Source of the DNA: Bacteroidales bacterium
GTDB lineage: Bacteria; Bacteroidota; Bacteroidia; Bacteroidales; UBA932
Assembly: GCA_017429765.1 (NCBI GenBank)
Contig: JAFROJ010000018.1
Span: forward strand, 1 to 33,373
DNA: 33,373 nucleotides
Direction: 5' to 3'
This document shows positions 10,963 to 20,220 of the stretch, in pieces (the first letter of the stretch is position 1; each line of letters starts with the position of its first letter). Position numbers and translations under genes: made by a program. The notes beneath the pieces are model-generated. The model saw nothing but the letters and a program-made list of their open reading frames with translations. It was not told the origin of the DNA and searched no databases.

Positions 10963-12225
10963 ATGCTTGACATTTTTGACAGGATCGAAAGAGATTCCGG
11001 CGGCCCTATCGGCCAGTATTTTGAGCAAGGTTTCGGTTATTACATGTACCCCCGCCTCGAAGGCGAGCTCGGGCCTCACATGACATTCAACGGGATTCCG
11101 GTCTTGAACTGGTCCCTGAACAACTACCTCGGCCTGGCCAACCATCCCGAGGTCAGGAAGGCGGACGCCCAGGCGGCGGCCGACTGTGGACTCGCTTACC
11201 CTATGGGAGCTAGGATGATGTCCGGCCACACCCGCTATCATGAGAAGCTCGAGAGGATATTCGCCGACTTCGAGAAGAAGGAGGACGCCTTCCTCTACAA
11301 CTTCGGCTACCAGGGCATAGTCTCGACCATCGACGCCCTGACCGCCCGCCACGACGTCATCGTCTATGACGCCGAGTGCCACGCCTGTCTTCTGGACGGC
11401 ATCAGGCTCCACATCGGCAGCAAGTACAAGTATCGCCACAACAACATGGCCGATTGCGAGAAGGTTCTCGCGAGGGCTTGCAAGGAGGCTGACGAGAACG
11501 GCGGTGGCGTCCTGCTCATCACCGAGGGTGTCTACGGCATGACCGGGGCCCTCGGCAAGCTCGACGAGATCGTGGCTCTCAAGAATAAATACAATTTCCG
11601 CGTCCTCATCGACGACGCCCACGGCTTCGGCCTCCTGGGTGAGCACGGAAGGGGCACCTCTGAGCATTTCGGCGTGATGGACGGGATCGACCTCTACATC
11701 GGCGCCTTCGCGAAGAGCATGGCCTCCATCGGAGGTTTCGTCGCCGGCCCCCACTCGGTCATCAACTTCCTGCGCGCCAACATGCGCTCCCAGATGTATG
11801 CCAAGTCTCTCCCGATGCCTCTCGTTCTCGGCAACATCAAGAGAATGGAGATCATCGACTCGCCCGAGGGCGACGAGCTCAGGGCGAAGTGCTGGAAGAT
11901 CACCAGGGCCATCCAGCAAGGCTTCAAGGACGAGGGCTTCGACATCGGAGAGGCCCAGGCCTGCGTGACCCCCGTCCACATCAAGGTGGGAATAGCCCAG
12001 GCCACCAAGATGGCCAAGGATCTCAGGGAGAACTACCGCATATTCTGCTCGATGGTCATCTACCCGGTCATCCCCAAGGGAATGATCATATTCAGGATCG
12101 TCTCCACCGCCGCCCACACCATGGAGGATGTGGAATACACCCTGAAGGTGTTCAAGGAGATAAAGGCCAAGCTCGACGCCGGTCTGTACGACGGCGACGA
12201 CATAGCCGCCATGACAGTCAAATAG
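10963..12225 (+). CDS. spt: Alpha-oxoamine synthase, probable serine palmitoyltransferase (or cysteate acyltransferase)
   Basis: PLP enzyme of the alpha-oxoamine synthase family, 420 residues, which condenses an amino acid with an acyl thioester with loss of CO2. Landmarks are NNYLGLANHP (53-62), GARMMSGHTRYHEKLE (82-97), the ring-stacking histidine H140 in DAECHACLLDG, DDAHGFGLLG (H220), and the PLP lysine K251 in FAKSMASIGGF. The K-S-x-A-S-I-G-G form resembles serine palmitoyltransferase rather than Kbl or BioF, which usually have K-A-L-G-G. The next gene, one nucleotide downstream, is an SDR that could reduce the 3-keto product. Alternatives are the cysteate-using enzyme of sulfonolipid synthesis (known in Alistipes relatives) or 2-amino-3-ketobutyrate CoA ligase. 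The family is certain, the substrate is inferred. Confidence 0.7.
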   Translation: MLDIFDRIERDSGGPIGQYFEQGFGYYMYPRLEGELGPHMTFNGIPVLNWSLNNYLGLANHPEVRKADAQAAADCGLAYPMGARMMSGHTRYHEKLERIFADFEKKEDAFLYNFGYQGIVSTIDALTARHDVIVYDAECHACLLDGIRLHIGSKYKYRHNNMADCEKVLARACKEADENGGGVLLITEGVYGMTGALGKLDEIVALKNKYNFRVLIDDAHGFGLLGEHGRGTSEHFGVMDGIDLYIGAFAKSMASIGGFVAGPHSVINFLRANMRSQMYAKSLPMPLVLGNIKRMEIIDSPEGDELRAKCWKITRAIQQGFKDEGFDIGEAQACVTPVHIKVGIAQATKMAKDLRENYRIFCSMVIYPVIPKGMIIFRIVSTAAHTMEDVEYTLKVFKEIKAKLDAGLYDGDDIAAMTVK

Positions 12226-12226
12226 G

Positions 12227-13042
12227 ATGGACTACTTCAAGGACAAAGTCGTTATCGTGACGGGAGCCAGCTCTGGGATAGGGTTGGCTTCAGTCCGCTT
12301 GCTGGCTTCCCTGGGGGCTAAGGTCGTCATGGCCGCGAGGTCGTATGACAAGCTCCTCGAGCTGGCTCCCTCGGTCTGTCCCGACCCGGAAAGGATACTT
12401 TGCGTCAAGACGGACGTGACCAAGGACGGGGACTGCGCGAATCTCGTCGAGGAGACGGTTAGGAAGTTCGGCAGGATCGACATCCTCGTCAACAACGCCG
12501 GGATATCCATGAGGGCGATGTTCAAGGATCTTGACCTTGAGGTGATCCGCTCCCTGATGGACGTGAACTTCTGGGGCACTGTCCAGTGCACCAAGCACGC
12601 CCTTCCTTATCTGCTCGAGTCCAAGGGCCAGGTCGTGGGGGTGATCTCCATCGCCGGCTTCTCCGCCCTGCCAGCCAGGACGGGATATTCCGCCTCCAAA
12701 TACGCTGTCCGGGGCTTCCTCGACACAATCCGTATCGAACACCTCAAGGACGGGCTTAATGTGCTTGTTTTCGCCCCAGGCTACACCGAGTCCAACGTCC
12801 GCAAGGCGGCCCTGACCGCCGACGGCACCCCTCAGGGCGAGACCCCTTTGAAAGAGGAGAAGCTGATGAGCGCCGAGGATTGCGCCCTCCATCTCGCCAA
12901 GGGGCTCCGGAAGAGGAAATCCCAGGTTGTGCTCACAGGACTCGGCAAGGCCACAGTGCTGGCCCACAACCTTTTCCCGAGATTGACCGACAAGCTGACC
13001 TATGGCTACATAGCCAAGGAGGCCGGCAGCCCTTTCAAGTAG
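12227..13042 (+). CDS. Short-chain dehydrogenase/reductase, candidate 3-ketosphinganine (or 3-ketocapnine) reductase
   Basis: Classical SDR of 271 residues. The nucleotide motif TGASSGIG is at 12-19, NNAG at 89-92, the catalytic serine S141 in VISIAGFSA, and the YxxxK pair at Y154/K158 in YSASKYAVRGF. The R38 in AARS following beta-2 suggests NADPH preference. The extended C-terminus (about 200-271) has hydrophobic stretches, in keeping with a membrane-lipid substrate. It starts one nucleotide after the alpha-oxoamine synthase gene, so the simplest reading is that it performs the second step, reduction of the 3-keto sphingoid or sulfonolipid base. SDR specificity cannot be read directly, so that role is inferred from context. 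Confidence 0.72.
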   Translation: MDYFKDKVVIVTGASSGIGLASVRLLASLGAKVVMAARSYDKLLELAPSVCPDPERILCVKTDVTKDGDCANLVEETVRKFGRIDILVNNAGISMRAMFKDLDLEVIRSLMDVNFWGTVQCTKHALPYLLESKGQVVGVISIAGFSALPARTGYSASKYAVRGFLDTIRIEHLKDGLNVLVFAPGYTESNVRKAALTADGTPQGETPLKEEKLMSAEDCALHLAKGLRKRKSQVVLTGLGKATVLAHNLFPRLTDKLTYGYIAKEAGSPFK

Positions 13043-13048
13043 AACGAC

Positions 13049-15088
13049 ATGACAAAGCCGGAAGTCAGAATAAACTACAGGATTGTTGTCCCCCTGGTCT
13101 TGATCTTCGTGATCCTGACCCTCGTGTTCCCAAGGAGCGCCAAGTTCGCCTATGACTACAAGAAAGGCTCCCCATGGACCCACGAGACCCTCCTTGCCCA
13201 GTTTGATTTCCCTATTCTCAAGACAGAGGAGCAGCTGAGGGAGGAGAGGAGCAGGAGCAAGTCGGCGACGGTCCCTTATTACAGGTTCCGCCAGGACATA
13301 GTGGACAACAACCTCAAGGCCGCCGGCGACCTTGATCTTGGGGAATATTCCTCACTCCGCCCCCAGATTCTCTCGGCTCTGGAGAATGTTTATTCCAGGG
13401 GAGTGGTCACTGACGAGGGTGTGAGGTTGGAGAAGGGCGAGGATCCCACTTCCGCCGTGATGTACATCCAGAAGGGCAAGCGCGCCACCAAGAGGCCGGC
13501 TTCCGAGGTCTACAAGGAGTCCGACGCCAGGGCCAGACTGCTCTCCGACGTGTCAGCCAAGCGCCAGAGCGCCAATGTGGACTCGGTGTTGAGGGCCGCC
13601 AGGGTGTATGACCTGGTCACGGCCAACCTTGACTACGATCCCAGGACGACAGACCTCGTCAACTCCGAGTCCTCCTCAAGGATCTCCACCACTCAGGGTT
13701 TCGTGAGCGCGGGCCAGCTGATAGTTTCCGAGGGTGAGATAGTCACCTCCGAGGTCGCCCAGATGATCGACTCCTACAAGGTGGAGTATGAGAACAACAT
13801 GGGCTACGGAGGCCCCAAGATCCTTTTCTGGCTCGGCAACGCCCTCCTCGCCCTGGTCATCACCCTGCTGTTCTTCCTGGTCATCTATTTCCTCAATAAG
13901 AGGATATTCAAGGACACCAGGAGGTACTGGTACATGGTCCTGGTCTTCCTGATCGCCGCCCTGACGACGATGCTGGTCAACAAGTACGCTCCCAAGTTCC
14001 TGTACATGGTGCCGTTCACGCTGACCGCTTTGTACCTGGAGGCGTTCTTCAAGAACAAGATGAACCTTCCGGTCTGCGTGGCGTCATTCATGCCGTTGTT
14101 GATATTCCCCTCCAACGGGGTGGTACTGTTCGTGATGTTCACGGTCGCCAGTGTCGTGGCCGTCTTCGCGTTCAAGTATTTCAACCAGGGATGGCAGCAG
14201 TTCCTGACCGCCGGCATAGTGTTCATCAGCCTGATAATCACCTACTTCGGCTTCCGGTTTATCGGGATGGTCAGCGACGACCCCTATCAGGCCGTCCTGT
14301 TCATGTTCATCGGCTCGATGCTGAACGTGGCCGGCTACCCGCTGATCTACCTCTTCGAGAAGATGTTCGGGCTGGTCTCCAACTCCCGTCTGCTCGAGCT
14401 TTGCGACACCAACAACCCTCTCCTGAGGGATCTCGAGCAGAAGGCCCCCGGGACCTTCCAGCATTCACTCCAGGTCATGAATATGGCCGACGCCGCCGCC
14501 AGGGCCATCGAGGCCAACTCGCTCCTGGTCCGCGCCGGCGCGCTCTACCACGACATCGGAAAGATGATGAACCCGGCTTGTTTCATCGAGAACGAGAGCC
14601 TGTTGGGCAACGGCACCCGTTACCACGACGGGCTTTCCGCCAAGGAGAGCGCCATGGCCATCATCAAGCATGTCTCTGACGGGATGGCCCTGGCCAAGGA
14701 ACGCAAGCTTCCTTCTCTCGTCTCCGATTTCATAAAGACCCACCACGGGACATCCAACACCGGCTATTTCTACACTAAATATCTCAACGAGGGCGGGGAT
14801 CCCGCCGATGTCGACTGCTTCTTCTACAAAGGCTCCAAGCCCCGCTCGAAGGAGCAGGTGATCCTGATGCTCTGCGACAGTGTCGAGGCCGCCTCAAGGA
14901 CCCTCAAGGACAACTCTCCCGAGACCTTCTCCCAGTTTGTGGAGAACATCGTCGCCGGGAAGGTCAAGATCGGGCAGCTTGACGACGCCGACATCTCGAT
15001 CAAGCAGCTCAACACAGTCAAGGATGTCCTGAAAAACTACCTCTCGCAAATGTACCACGAGAGGGTGGAATATCCACACATGAAATAA
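13049..15088 (+). CDS. pgpH: 7TM-HD phosphohydrolase, PgpH-type c-di-AMP phosphodiesterase
   Basis: A 679-residue inner-membrane protein with the PgpH layout. It has one N-terminal membrane segment (about 10-28), an extracytoplasmic 7TMR-HDED-type domain (about 30-265, including the EGEIVTSEVAQMIDSYK region), seven membrane spans (about 270-455) and a cytoplasmic HD domain. Metal-binding HD residues are visible: H472 in FQHSLQV, H501/D502 in YHDIGKM, the HHG pair near 573, and D in LCDSVEAASRT. Members of this family hydrolyse c-di-AMP, linked to turgor and cell-wall homeostasis. It lies 6 nt after the SDR gene and 21 nt before tig. Confidence 0.88.
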   Translation: MTKPEVRINYRIVVPLVLIFVILTLVFPRSAKFAYDYKKGSPWTHETLLAQFDFPILKTEEQLREERSRSKSATVPYYRFRQDIVDNNLKAAGDLDLGEYSSLRPQILSALENVYSRGVVTDEGVRLEKGEDPTSAVMYIQKGKRATKRPASEVYKESDARARLLSDVSAKRQSANVDSVLRAARVYDLVTANLDYDPRTTDLVNSESSSRISTTQGFVSAGQLIVSEGEIVTSEVAQMIDSYKVEYENNMGYGGPKILFWLGNALLALVITLLFFLVIYFLNKRIFKDTRRYWYMVLVFLIAALTTMLVNKYAPKFLYMVPFTLTALYLEAFFKNKMNLPVCVASFMPLLIFPSNGVVLFVMFTVASVVAVFAFKYFNQGWQQFLTAGIVFISLIITYFGFRFIGMVSDDPYQAVLFMFIGSMLNVAGYPLIYLFEKMFGLVSNSRLLELCDTNNPLLRDLEQKAPGTFQHSLQVMNMADAAARAIEANSLLVRAGALYHDIGKMMNPACFIENESLLGNGTRYHDGLSAKESAMAIIKHVSDGMALAKERKLPSLVSDFIKTHHGTSNTGYFYTKYLNEGGDPADVDCFFYKGSKPRSKEQVILMLCDSVEAASRTLKDNSPETFSQFVENIVAGKVKIGQLDDADISIKQLNTVKDVLKNYLSQMYHERVEYPHMK

Positions 15089-15109
15089 GTAATCAGTAAA
15101 ATAATAATT

Positions 15110-16423
15110 ATGGAAGTTATTAAGAATCAGGTCGATGACCTGAACATCGAAGTCACAATCAACATCAAGGGCGAGGATTACGCCGAGAGGGAGAAGAAGA
15201 GACTCGCCGCCTACAGGAGGAACGCCGATTTCAAGGGATTCCGCAAGGGAATGGTTCCCCCTCAGCTCGTGAAGAAGATCTACGGTGACCAGGCCTTGTA
15301 CGAGGCGATCAACTCGATCGTCTCCGAGGAGTTGGACAAATTCATCAAGGACAACGACCTTCACATCCTTGGCGAGCCCATCCCCAGCGAGAGCCAGAAA
15401 GACAATGAGTGGGTGGACGGGAACGATTTCGAGTTCAAGTTCGACCTCGGCCTTTCCCCGGCGATCGATCTTGAACTGACCAAGGATGACAAGATCCCTT
15501 CCTACAAGATCACCGTCACCGAGGCCGCCAAGGCAAAGATGAAAGAGAATATCTTCCGCCAGTACGGCCAGCTCGAGGAGGGTGAGGCCGCCGGCGAGGA
15601 TGACTATGTGGTCGTGGACTTCAAGCAGGGCGAGAAGGTCGTCGAGGGCGCCTATGTGGCCGTGAATAAGGTTGAGGGAGCCGCCAAGGACAGTTTCGTC
15701 GGCGCCAAGGTGGACGACAAGTTCGAGGTGGATGTCAACGAGGCCTTCACCAACGAGACCGACAGGGCCTCCATGCTCAAGATGAAGAAGGAGGAGCTCG
15801 CCGAGATGGATCCCAAGTGGGAGGCTACCGTCGTGAATGTCAAGACTTTCGTCCCCGCGACCGAGAGCCAGGAGACCTACGACAAGATCTTCGGCAAGGA
15901 CGCCGTGAAGACCCCCGAGGAGTTCGACGCCAAGATAGCCGAGAGGCTCGAGGCCGAGTACAAGCAGCAGACCGACTACAAGCTTTCCCAGGATCTCCGC
16001 AAGTACCTGGTCGAAAAGGCCGGTGTCCAGGTCCCCGAGGATTTCCTCAAGAGATGGCTCTATGAGAGCAATAAGGAGAAACTCTCCAAGGAGGAGGTCG
16101 ACAGGGAGTTCGACTCCTTCCTCGGCGACTTCCGCTGGCAGCTTGTCCGCGGCTACCTCATGAAGAAACTTGACCTCAAGGTCGAGGACAAGGACATGCT
16201 CGACGCCGCCAAGGCCTACGCCTCCTATCAGTACGCCATGTACGGGATGGGCAACGTCCCCGAGCAATTCATCACCGACGCCGCGATGAATATCCTAAAG
16301 GACGAGCGCCAGATCCGCAACATCGAGGAAAGTGTTGAGAACGAGAAGGTTATCGCCGCCGTCAAGGAGATGGTGAGCCTCCCGTCCAAGAGAATATCCG
16401 AGGAGAAATTCCGCGCTTTGTGA
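15110..16423 (+). CDS. tig: Trigger factor (ribosome-bound chaperone)
   Basis: Cytoplasmic chaperone that binds the ribosomal exit tunnel and nascent chains. Over 437 residues the N-terminal ribosome-binding domain has the signature GFRKGMVP at 43-50, a near-canonical GFRxGxxP. A central FKBP-like region follows (about 155-240), then a helical C-terminal chaperone domain rich in Lys/Glu (about 250-430). Sequence conservation with proteobacterial trigger factor is low outside the signature, as is normal in Bacteroidetes. It precedes clpP by one nucleotide, and tig-clpP-clpX is a widely conserved order. The upstream leader (15089-15109) is AT-rich but has no clear TAnnTTTG box. Confidence 0.93.
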   Translation: MEVIKNQVDDLNIEVTINIKGEDYAEREKKRLAAYRRNADFKGFRKGMVPPQLVKKIYGDQALYEAINSIVSEELDKFIKDNDLHILGEPIPSESQKDNEWVDGNDFEFKFDLGLSPAIDLELTKDDKIPSYKITVTEAAKAKMKENIFRQYGQLEEGEAAGEDDYVVVDFKQGEKVVEGAYVAVNKVEGAAKDSFVGAKVDDKFEVDVNEAFTNETDRASMLKMKKEELAEMDPKWEATVVNVKTFVPATESQETYDKIFGKDAVKTPEEFDAKIAERLEAEYKQQTDYKLSQDLRKYLVEKAGVQVPEDFLKRWLYESNKEKLSKEEVDREFDSFLGDFRWQLVRGYLMKKLDLKVEDKDMLDAAKAYASYQYAMYGMGNVPEQFITDAAMNILKDERQIRNIEESVENEKVIAAVKEMVSLPSKRISEEKFRAL

Positions 16424-16424
16424 T

Positions 16425-17093
16425 ATGGACGAGTTCAAGAAATACGCGGTTAAGGGCTTGGGGCTCAGCTCCATGACCATCGACCGTTTCCAGAAGGCGA
16501 CAGACGCCTACATCAACCCGACCATCATCGAGGAGAGGAAGATGAACGTGGCCTCCATGGACGTGTTCAGCCGCCTGATGATGGACAGGATCATATTCCT
16601 GGGAGTCCCGATCGACGACGACGTGGCCAACATCATCCAGGCCCAGCTTCTGTTCCTCGCCTCCACTGACCCTTCCGCCGACATTTCCCTGTACATCAAC
16701 ACTCCTGGAGGCCAGGTGACCTCCGGTCTCGCCATCTATGACACGATGCAGCTTGTGGATCCCGACGTGGCCACCATCTGCACCGGTATGGCCGCCTCGA
16801 TGGGCTCAGTCCTGCTTTGCGCCGGAGCCAAGGGCAAGCGCTCCTGCCTGCCCCACTCGAGGGTGCTGATCCATCAGCCTCTGGGTGGCGCCCAGGGCCA
16901 GGCCTCGGACATCATGATCGCCGCCAAGGAGATCGAGAAGACCCGCAAGGAGCTCTACGACATCATCTCCGAGCACTCCGGCCAGCCTTATGAGAAGGTT
17001 TTCGCCGACGCCGACAGGGACTATTGGATGACAGCCACCGAGGCTCTTGAGTACGGGATGGTCGACGAGATTCTCTCCAAGAAGGCCAAGTGA
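16425..17093 (+). CDS. clpP: ATP-dependent Clp protease proteolytic subunit
   Basis: Serine peptidase that forms the double-heptamer chamber fed by ClpX. In 222 residues the catalytic triad is S125 in [12 protein letters not shown]150 in RVLIHQP and D199 in DRDYWM. The handle region and the glycine-rich [15 protein letters not shown] strand are intact. The N-terminal extension before the processing region (about 1-30) resembles other Bacteroidetes ClpP proteins. It is preceded by tig (1-nt gap). Its TGA stop shares a nucleotide with the clpX ATG, which suggests coupled translation. Confidence 0.98.
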   Translation: MDEFKKYAVKGLGLSSMTIDRFQKATDAYINPTIIEERKMNVASMDVFSRLMMDRIIFLGVPIDDDVANIIQAQLLFLASTDPSADISLYINTPGGQVTSGLAIYDTMQLVDPDVATICTGMAASMGSVLLCAGAKGKRSCLPHSRVLIHQPLGGAQGQASDIMIAAKEIEKTRKELYDIISEHSGQPYEKVFADADRDYWMTATEALEYGMVDEILSKKAK

Positions 17094-18322
17094 TGGCTTC
17101 TAGAGGCAAAAACCTGAATCGTTGCATGTTCTGCGGCAGGACGGAAGACGAGGTCCCGTTCATGCTGCAGGGCGTCGACGGTTTCATCTGCAGCGACTGC
17201 GTCGAGCTGGCCCACGATTATCTCCGTGACGCCAAGATCATCTCCTCGCCGACTTCGTCCTCCACTGACAGGATCGAGGACGCTAACAAGCCCGCTGACA
17301 TCAAGGCTTTCCTCGACCAGTATGTCATCGGTCAGGAGAGGGCAAAGAAGACACTCTCCGTGGCCGTTTACAACCACTACAAGAGGATCAACCACAACCT
17401 TGTGGACAAGCCCGACGACGGGGTCGAGCTTGAGAAATCGAATATCCTCCTCGTAGGTCCGACCGGAACGGGTAAGACGTTGTTGGCCAAGACTATAGCC
17501 AAGATGCTCGGGGTCCCGTTCACGATCGTGGACGCCACGGTCCTGACCGAGGCGGGCTATGTGGGCGAGGATGTAGAGAGCATCCTGACGAGGCTCCTTC
17601 AGGAAGCTGACTACGATGTGGCGAAGACCGAGAGGGGAATAGTCTTCATCGACGAGATAGACAAGATCGCCAGGAAGAGCGACAACCCCTCGATCACCCG
17701 CGACGTGTCCGGCGAGGGGGTCCAGCAGGCTTTGCTGAAACTTCTTGAGGGCAATGTGATCAACGTACCCCCGAAGGGCGGTCGCAAGCATCCCGAGCAG
17801 GAGTTCATCCACGTGGACACCCAGAACATACTCTTCATCTGCGGGGGCGCTTTCGAGGGGATCGAGCGCAGGATCGCGCAGAGACTGAACACCCAGGTGA
17901 TAGGTTTCGGGGCCTCGAGGAAGCAGAGGATTGACAAGGACAATCTCCTGAAATATGTTGACGCCCAGGACATGAGGGCTTACGGCCTTATCCCCGAGAT
18001 AATCGGCCGTCTGCCGGTCATCACCTACCTGGATGCCCTCGACAGGGACGCGTTGCTCCAGATCCTGACAGAGCCTAAGAACGCCGTCCTTAAGCAATAC
18101 GCGAAACTGTTCGAGATGGACGGCATCACGCTCAGGATAGGGAAGGGCGTCAAGGAGTTGATAGTCGATACCGCCATTAAGAACAAGTTGGGAGCCAGAG
18201 GGTTACGCTCCATCTGCGAGAAGATATTCGACGACGCGATGTACGACGCCCCCTCCTCCGACAAGAAGGTCTTTACCGTCACCCTCGCCTACGCCAAGGA
18301 AAAACTCGCCGACGAGTTATAA
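17093..18322 (+). CDS. clpX: Clp protease ATP-binding unfoldase ClpX
   Basis: AAA+ unfoldase that recognises tagged substrates and passes them to ClpP. With the ATG at 17093 the protein has 409 residues. The C4 zinc-binding domain uses C11, C14, C33 and C36. Walker A is GPTGTGKT (122-129), pore loop GYVG is at 155-158, Walker B is FIDEID (D187/E188), the second pore loop region is GGRKHPEQE, the ClpP-docking tripeptide IGF is at 270-272, and sensor-2 GARGLRS is near the C-terminus. A GTG one codon upstream (17090) is in frame. The ATG is preferred because it overlaps the clpP stop codon (TGATG). It ends 9 nt from the convergent C10-like gene. Confidence 0.97.
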   Translation: MASRGKNLNRCMFCGRTEDEVPFMLQGVDGFICSDCVELAHDYLRDAKIISSPTSSSTDRIEDANKPADIKAFLDQYVIGQERAKKTLSVAVYNHYKRINHNLVDKPDDGVELEKSNILLVGPTGTGKTLLAKTIAKMLGVPFTIVDATVLTEAGYVGEDVESILTRLLQEADYDVAKTERGIVFIDEIDKIARKSDNPSITRDVSGEGVQQALLKLLEGNVINVPPKGGRKHPEQEFIHVDTQNILFICGGAFEGIERRIAQRLNTQVIGFGASRKQRIDKDNLLKYVDAQDMRAYGLIPEIIGRLPVITYLDALDRDALLQILTEPKNAVLKQYAKLFEMDGITLRIGKGVKELIVDTAIKNKLGARGLRSICEKIFDDAMYDAPSSDKKVFTVTLAYAKEKLADEL

Positions 18323-18331
18323 CATCCGGAA

Positions 18332-20209
18332 TCAGATTTCCAGATCTATGTCCATAGTCTCGCCGGTGGCGGGATTATGGACATGTAGTTTATATGCCCC
18401 CGAAGGAAGCCCGAGGCGGATTATGGCCATATGGTTATTTACGTCCGAGTTATCGATCATGTTGCCATAGTAAGAATAGTCTTGACCACCAAAATTACCC
18501 AAAAAAGTTACATTGGAGATAATAATATTGTTATCTGTTTTTCGTGAAAGTGTCCAGCAAAGGTCTTTGTAAAGTTTAAAGAATAATGGCAGATCCCTAT
18601 TAAACAACGAGTTTAAATAAGAGTCTGTTATCTCGAAATCCTTGTCATATCCAATCTCCAATAGTTCAGATAACGGGTGTTTTGTGAAAACAATCTGTTC
18701 ATAACTATAACAAGGAAGTGGATTCCAAGTCTTCGAGTCATCTCCCAATGACGCCAAGCATATCCGGTCGCCTTCATCGATCGGGACACTGATTTTGCAG
18801 TTCGCGGAGAATAAATAGTCATTGATATCAGGATAATACGTGATGTCTCCTTTATTCGATATAACTTCTTTTACAATCCCGTCTTTATTGAATAACACAA
18901 ACCTTATTTCTCTTAAGGTTTCACTAGCCGAGTTGTTGAGGAAATACGATCTAAGTGTGAATGACATTCCTTTGTGGTAGTCATGAGGAATTGTCAAAAG
19001 ACCGAAGTGAACTGAAATATCGTCAGTACTGGCAGACTTCCCTTGATTGGGCATTATGTGAAAAGTAGCGAACTGGTCGGAATAATAGATAATCAAATCT
19101 TCCTCATGCCCATCAATAGGAGTTAAGATGAAAAAGCTTCTCCATTCAGAATTGAGATCGTGCCCGTGATTATGCATGATCGTCCTGCCACCAGCGAAGT
19201 TGCAACTGAAATAACGCCCGTTGTATCCGTCAATGACAAATGATTTAAAAAGCACCGGAAGCCCCTCATTAATGTCTCTTTTCACAAAGCCTTCCCACTC
19301 TTCAGCAAGATATCGTTCCCTATTCAGGAACACCATACTTTTGTCATAGTCGAAGTACTGAGTCAACTTTAGCGCGCTGTTGTAAATCGAGGATGAGCCG
19401 AATGGGGTGAATTTCGCCTGGCACATCACAGCCACGTCATAACATAGTCTTTCCAATTGAGCCACCTTTTCAGGAGGTATAGGATCAGGATCTAACGTGT
19501 TATTAAACCAATCCGGGTCATAATCCATTAAATCCCATTTGTAAGTGTGGCCCAAAGTTATGCCCTCAATATGGTATTGCTTGTCGTTATAAGTATAATC
19601 ATAAGAGGGAAGTGTTCCAGTTCCCTGCTTTGGCCATTCATGGTATTTCATTATTGTGGCGATAGAAGCGGGTATATATCCAATCCTCGGTTTTTCCCCT
19701 TCAACCTCTTTTACCAAATTGTTAAAGGGACTATCTTGAGCCCAATGAATCGTTTTCAGTTGAACGGTATTCTCGGGATCCAAATCGGAGTTGGCCCTGG
19801 TTTCCGGGAAAGGAGCCCATCCTTTCGACCGGGCGAAACCGATGATGTCCGCGTACCATTGAAGCATCCCCATCATATTCTCTGGTATCTCGTCCCAGGA
19901 GGGAAAAGACGCGTTCAGGGAATATGCGAGCACAGGTCTCGCGACATCATCGGCGGAAACGATGGCGTAGCCACCTGTTTCACGCTCAAAGATATACATC
20001 GCCGGGGCCTCGTCGGCGGATCTCGTCTTGAAGTCCGGGAATGTGCCCAGAAGCTTGAATTCGCCGGGGCTGACCGATCTGGTCGCCACTTCAGCCGCGG
20101 AAAAGAAGGAGGCGGCCCTCTGACGCGCCTTTTCTACGGGAATCACCTTGGCCGAGGACAGTTGGACACTCAGTGCCAGAATCAATATAATTGCGAAAGA
20201 TCTTTTCAT
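18332..20209 (-). CDS. Exported C10 (streptopain-family) peptidase homologue lacking catalytic residues
   Basis: A 625-residue secreted protein with a signal peptide (1-20), a streptopain-type propeptide (about 21-100, with GGYAIVSADDVARPVLAYS) and a C10-like core (about 145-375). The position normally G-C-(V/I)-A-T-A reads GYIPASIATIMKYHEWP, so the catalytic cysteine is Y178. The usual GHAFVIDGY segment is FKSFVIDGY, so the catalytic histidine aligns with K322. The downstream NWGWGG block is CNFAGG. The rest (about 380-625) is beta-rich and may carry a C-terminal sorting/adhesion domain. It follows the BACON lipoprotein by 11 nt. DNA here is AT-richer than its neighbours. It is probably an inactive pseudo-protease acting by binding. 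A few strays in such families might retain another chemistry. Confidence 0.78.
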   Translation of the reverse strand: MKRSFAIILILALSVQLSSAKVIPVEKARQRAASFFSAAEVATRSVSPGEFKLLGTFPDFKTRSADEAPAMYIFERETGGYAIVSADDVARPVLAYSLNASFPSWDEIPENMMGMLQWYADIIGFARSKGWAPFPETRANSDLDPENTVQLKTIHWAQDSPFNNLVKEVEGEKPRIGYIPASIATIMKYHEWPKQGTGTLPSYDYTYNDKQYHIEGITLGHTYKWDLMDYDPDWFNNTLDPDPIPPEKVAQLERLCYDVAVMCQAKFTPFGSSSIYNSALKLTQYFDYDKSMVFLNRERYLAEEWEGFVKRDINEGLPVLFKSFVIDGYNGRYFSCNFAGGRTIMHNHGHDLNSEWRSFFILTPIDGHEEDLIIYYSDQFATFHIMPNQGKSASTDDISVHFGLLTIPHDYHKGMSFTLRSYFLNNSASETLREIRFVLFNKDGIVKEVISNKGDITYYPDINDYLFSANCKISVPIDEGDRICLASLGDDSKTWNPLPCYSYEQIVFTKHPLSELLEIGYDKDFEITDSYLNSLFNRDLPLFFKLYKDLCWTLSRKTDNNIIISNVTFLGNFGGQDYSYYGNMIDNSDVNNHMAIIRLGLPSGAYKLHVHNPATGETMDIDLEI

Positions 20210-20220
20210 TGTTCTGTCTC

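Noticed and set aside
10963-12225. Annotation as 2-amino-3-ketobutyrate CoA ligase (kbl)
   Set aside because: The active-site lysine context resembles SPT, there is no threonine dehydrogenase next to it, and the neighbour is an SDR without threonine-dehydrogenase features. Not fully excluded.
14894-16267. Minus-strand open frame of 457 codons opposite tig
   Set aside because: Its Leu/Val/Asp/Gly-rich composition is the reverse reading of Lys/Glu-rich trigger factor codons, with no recognisable motif.
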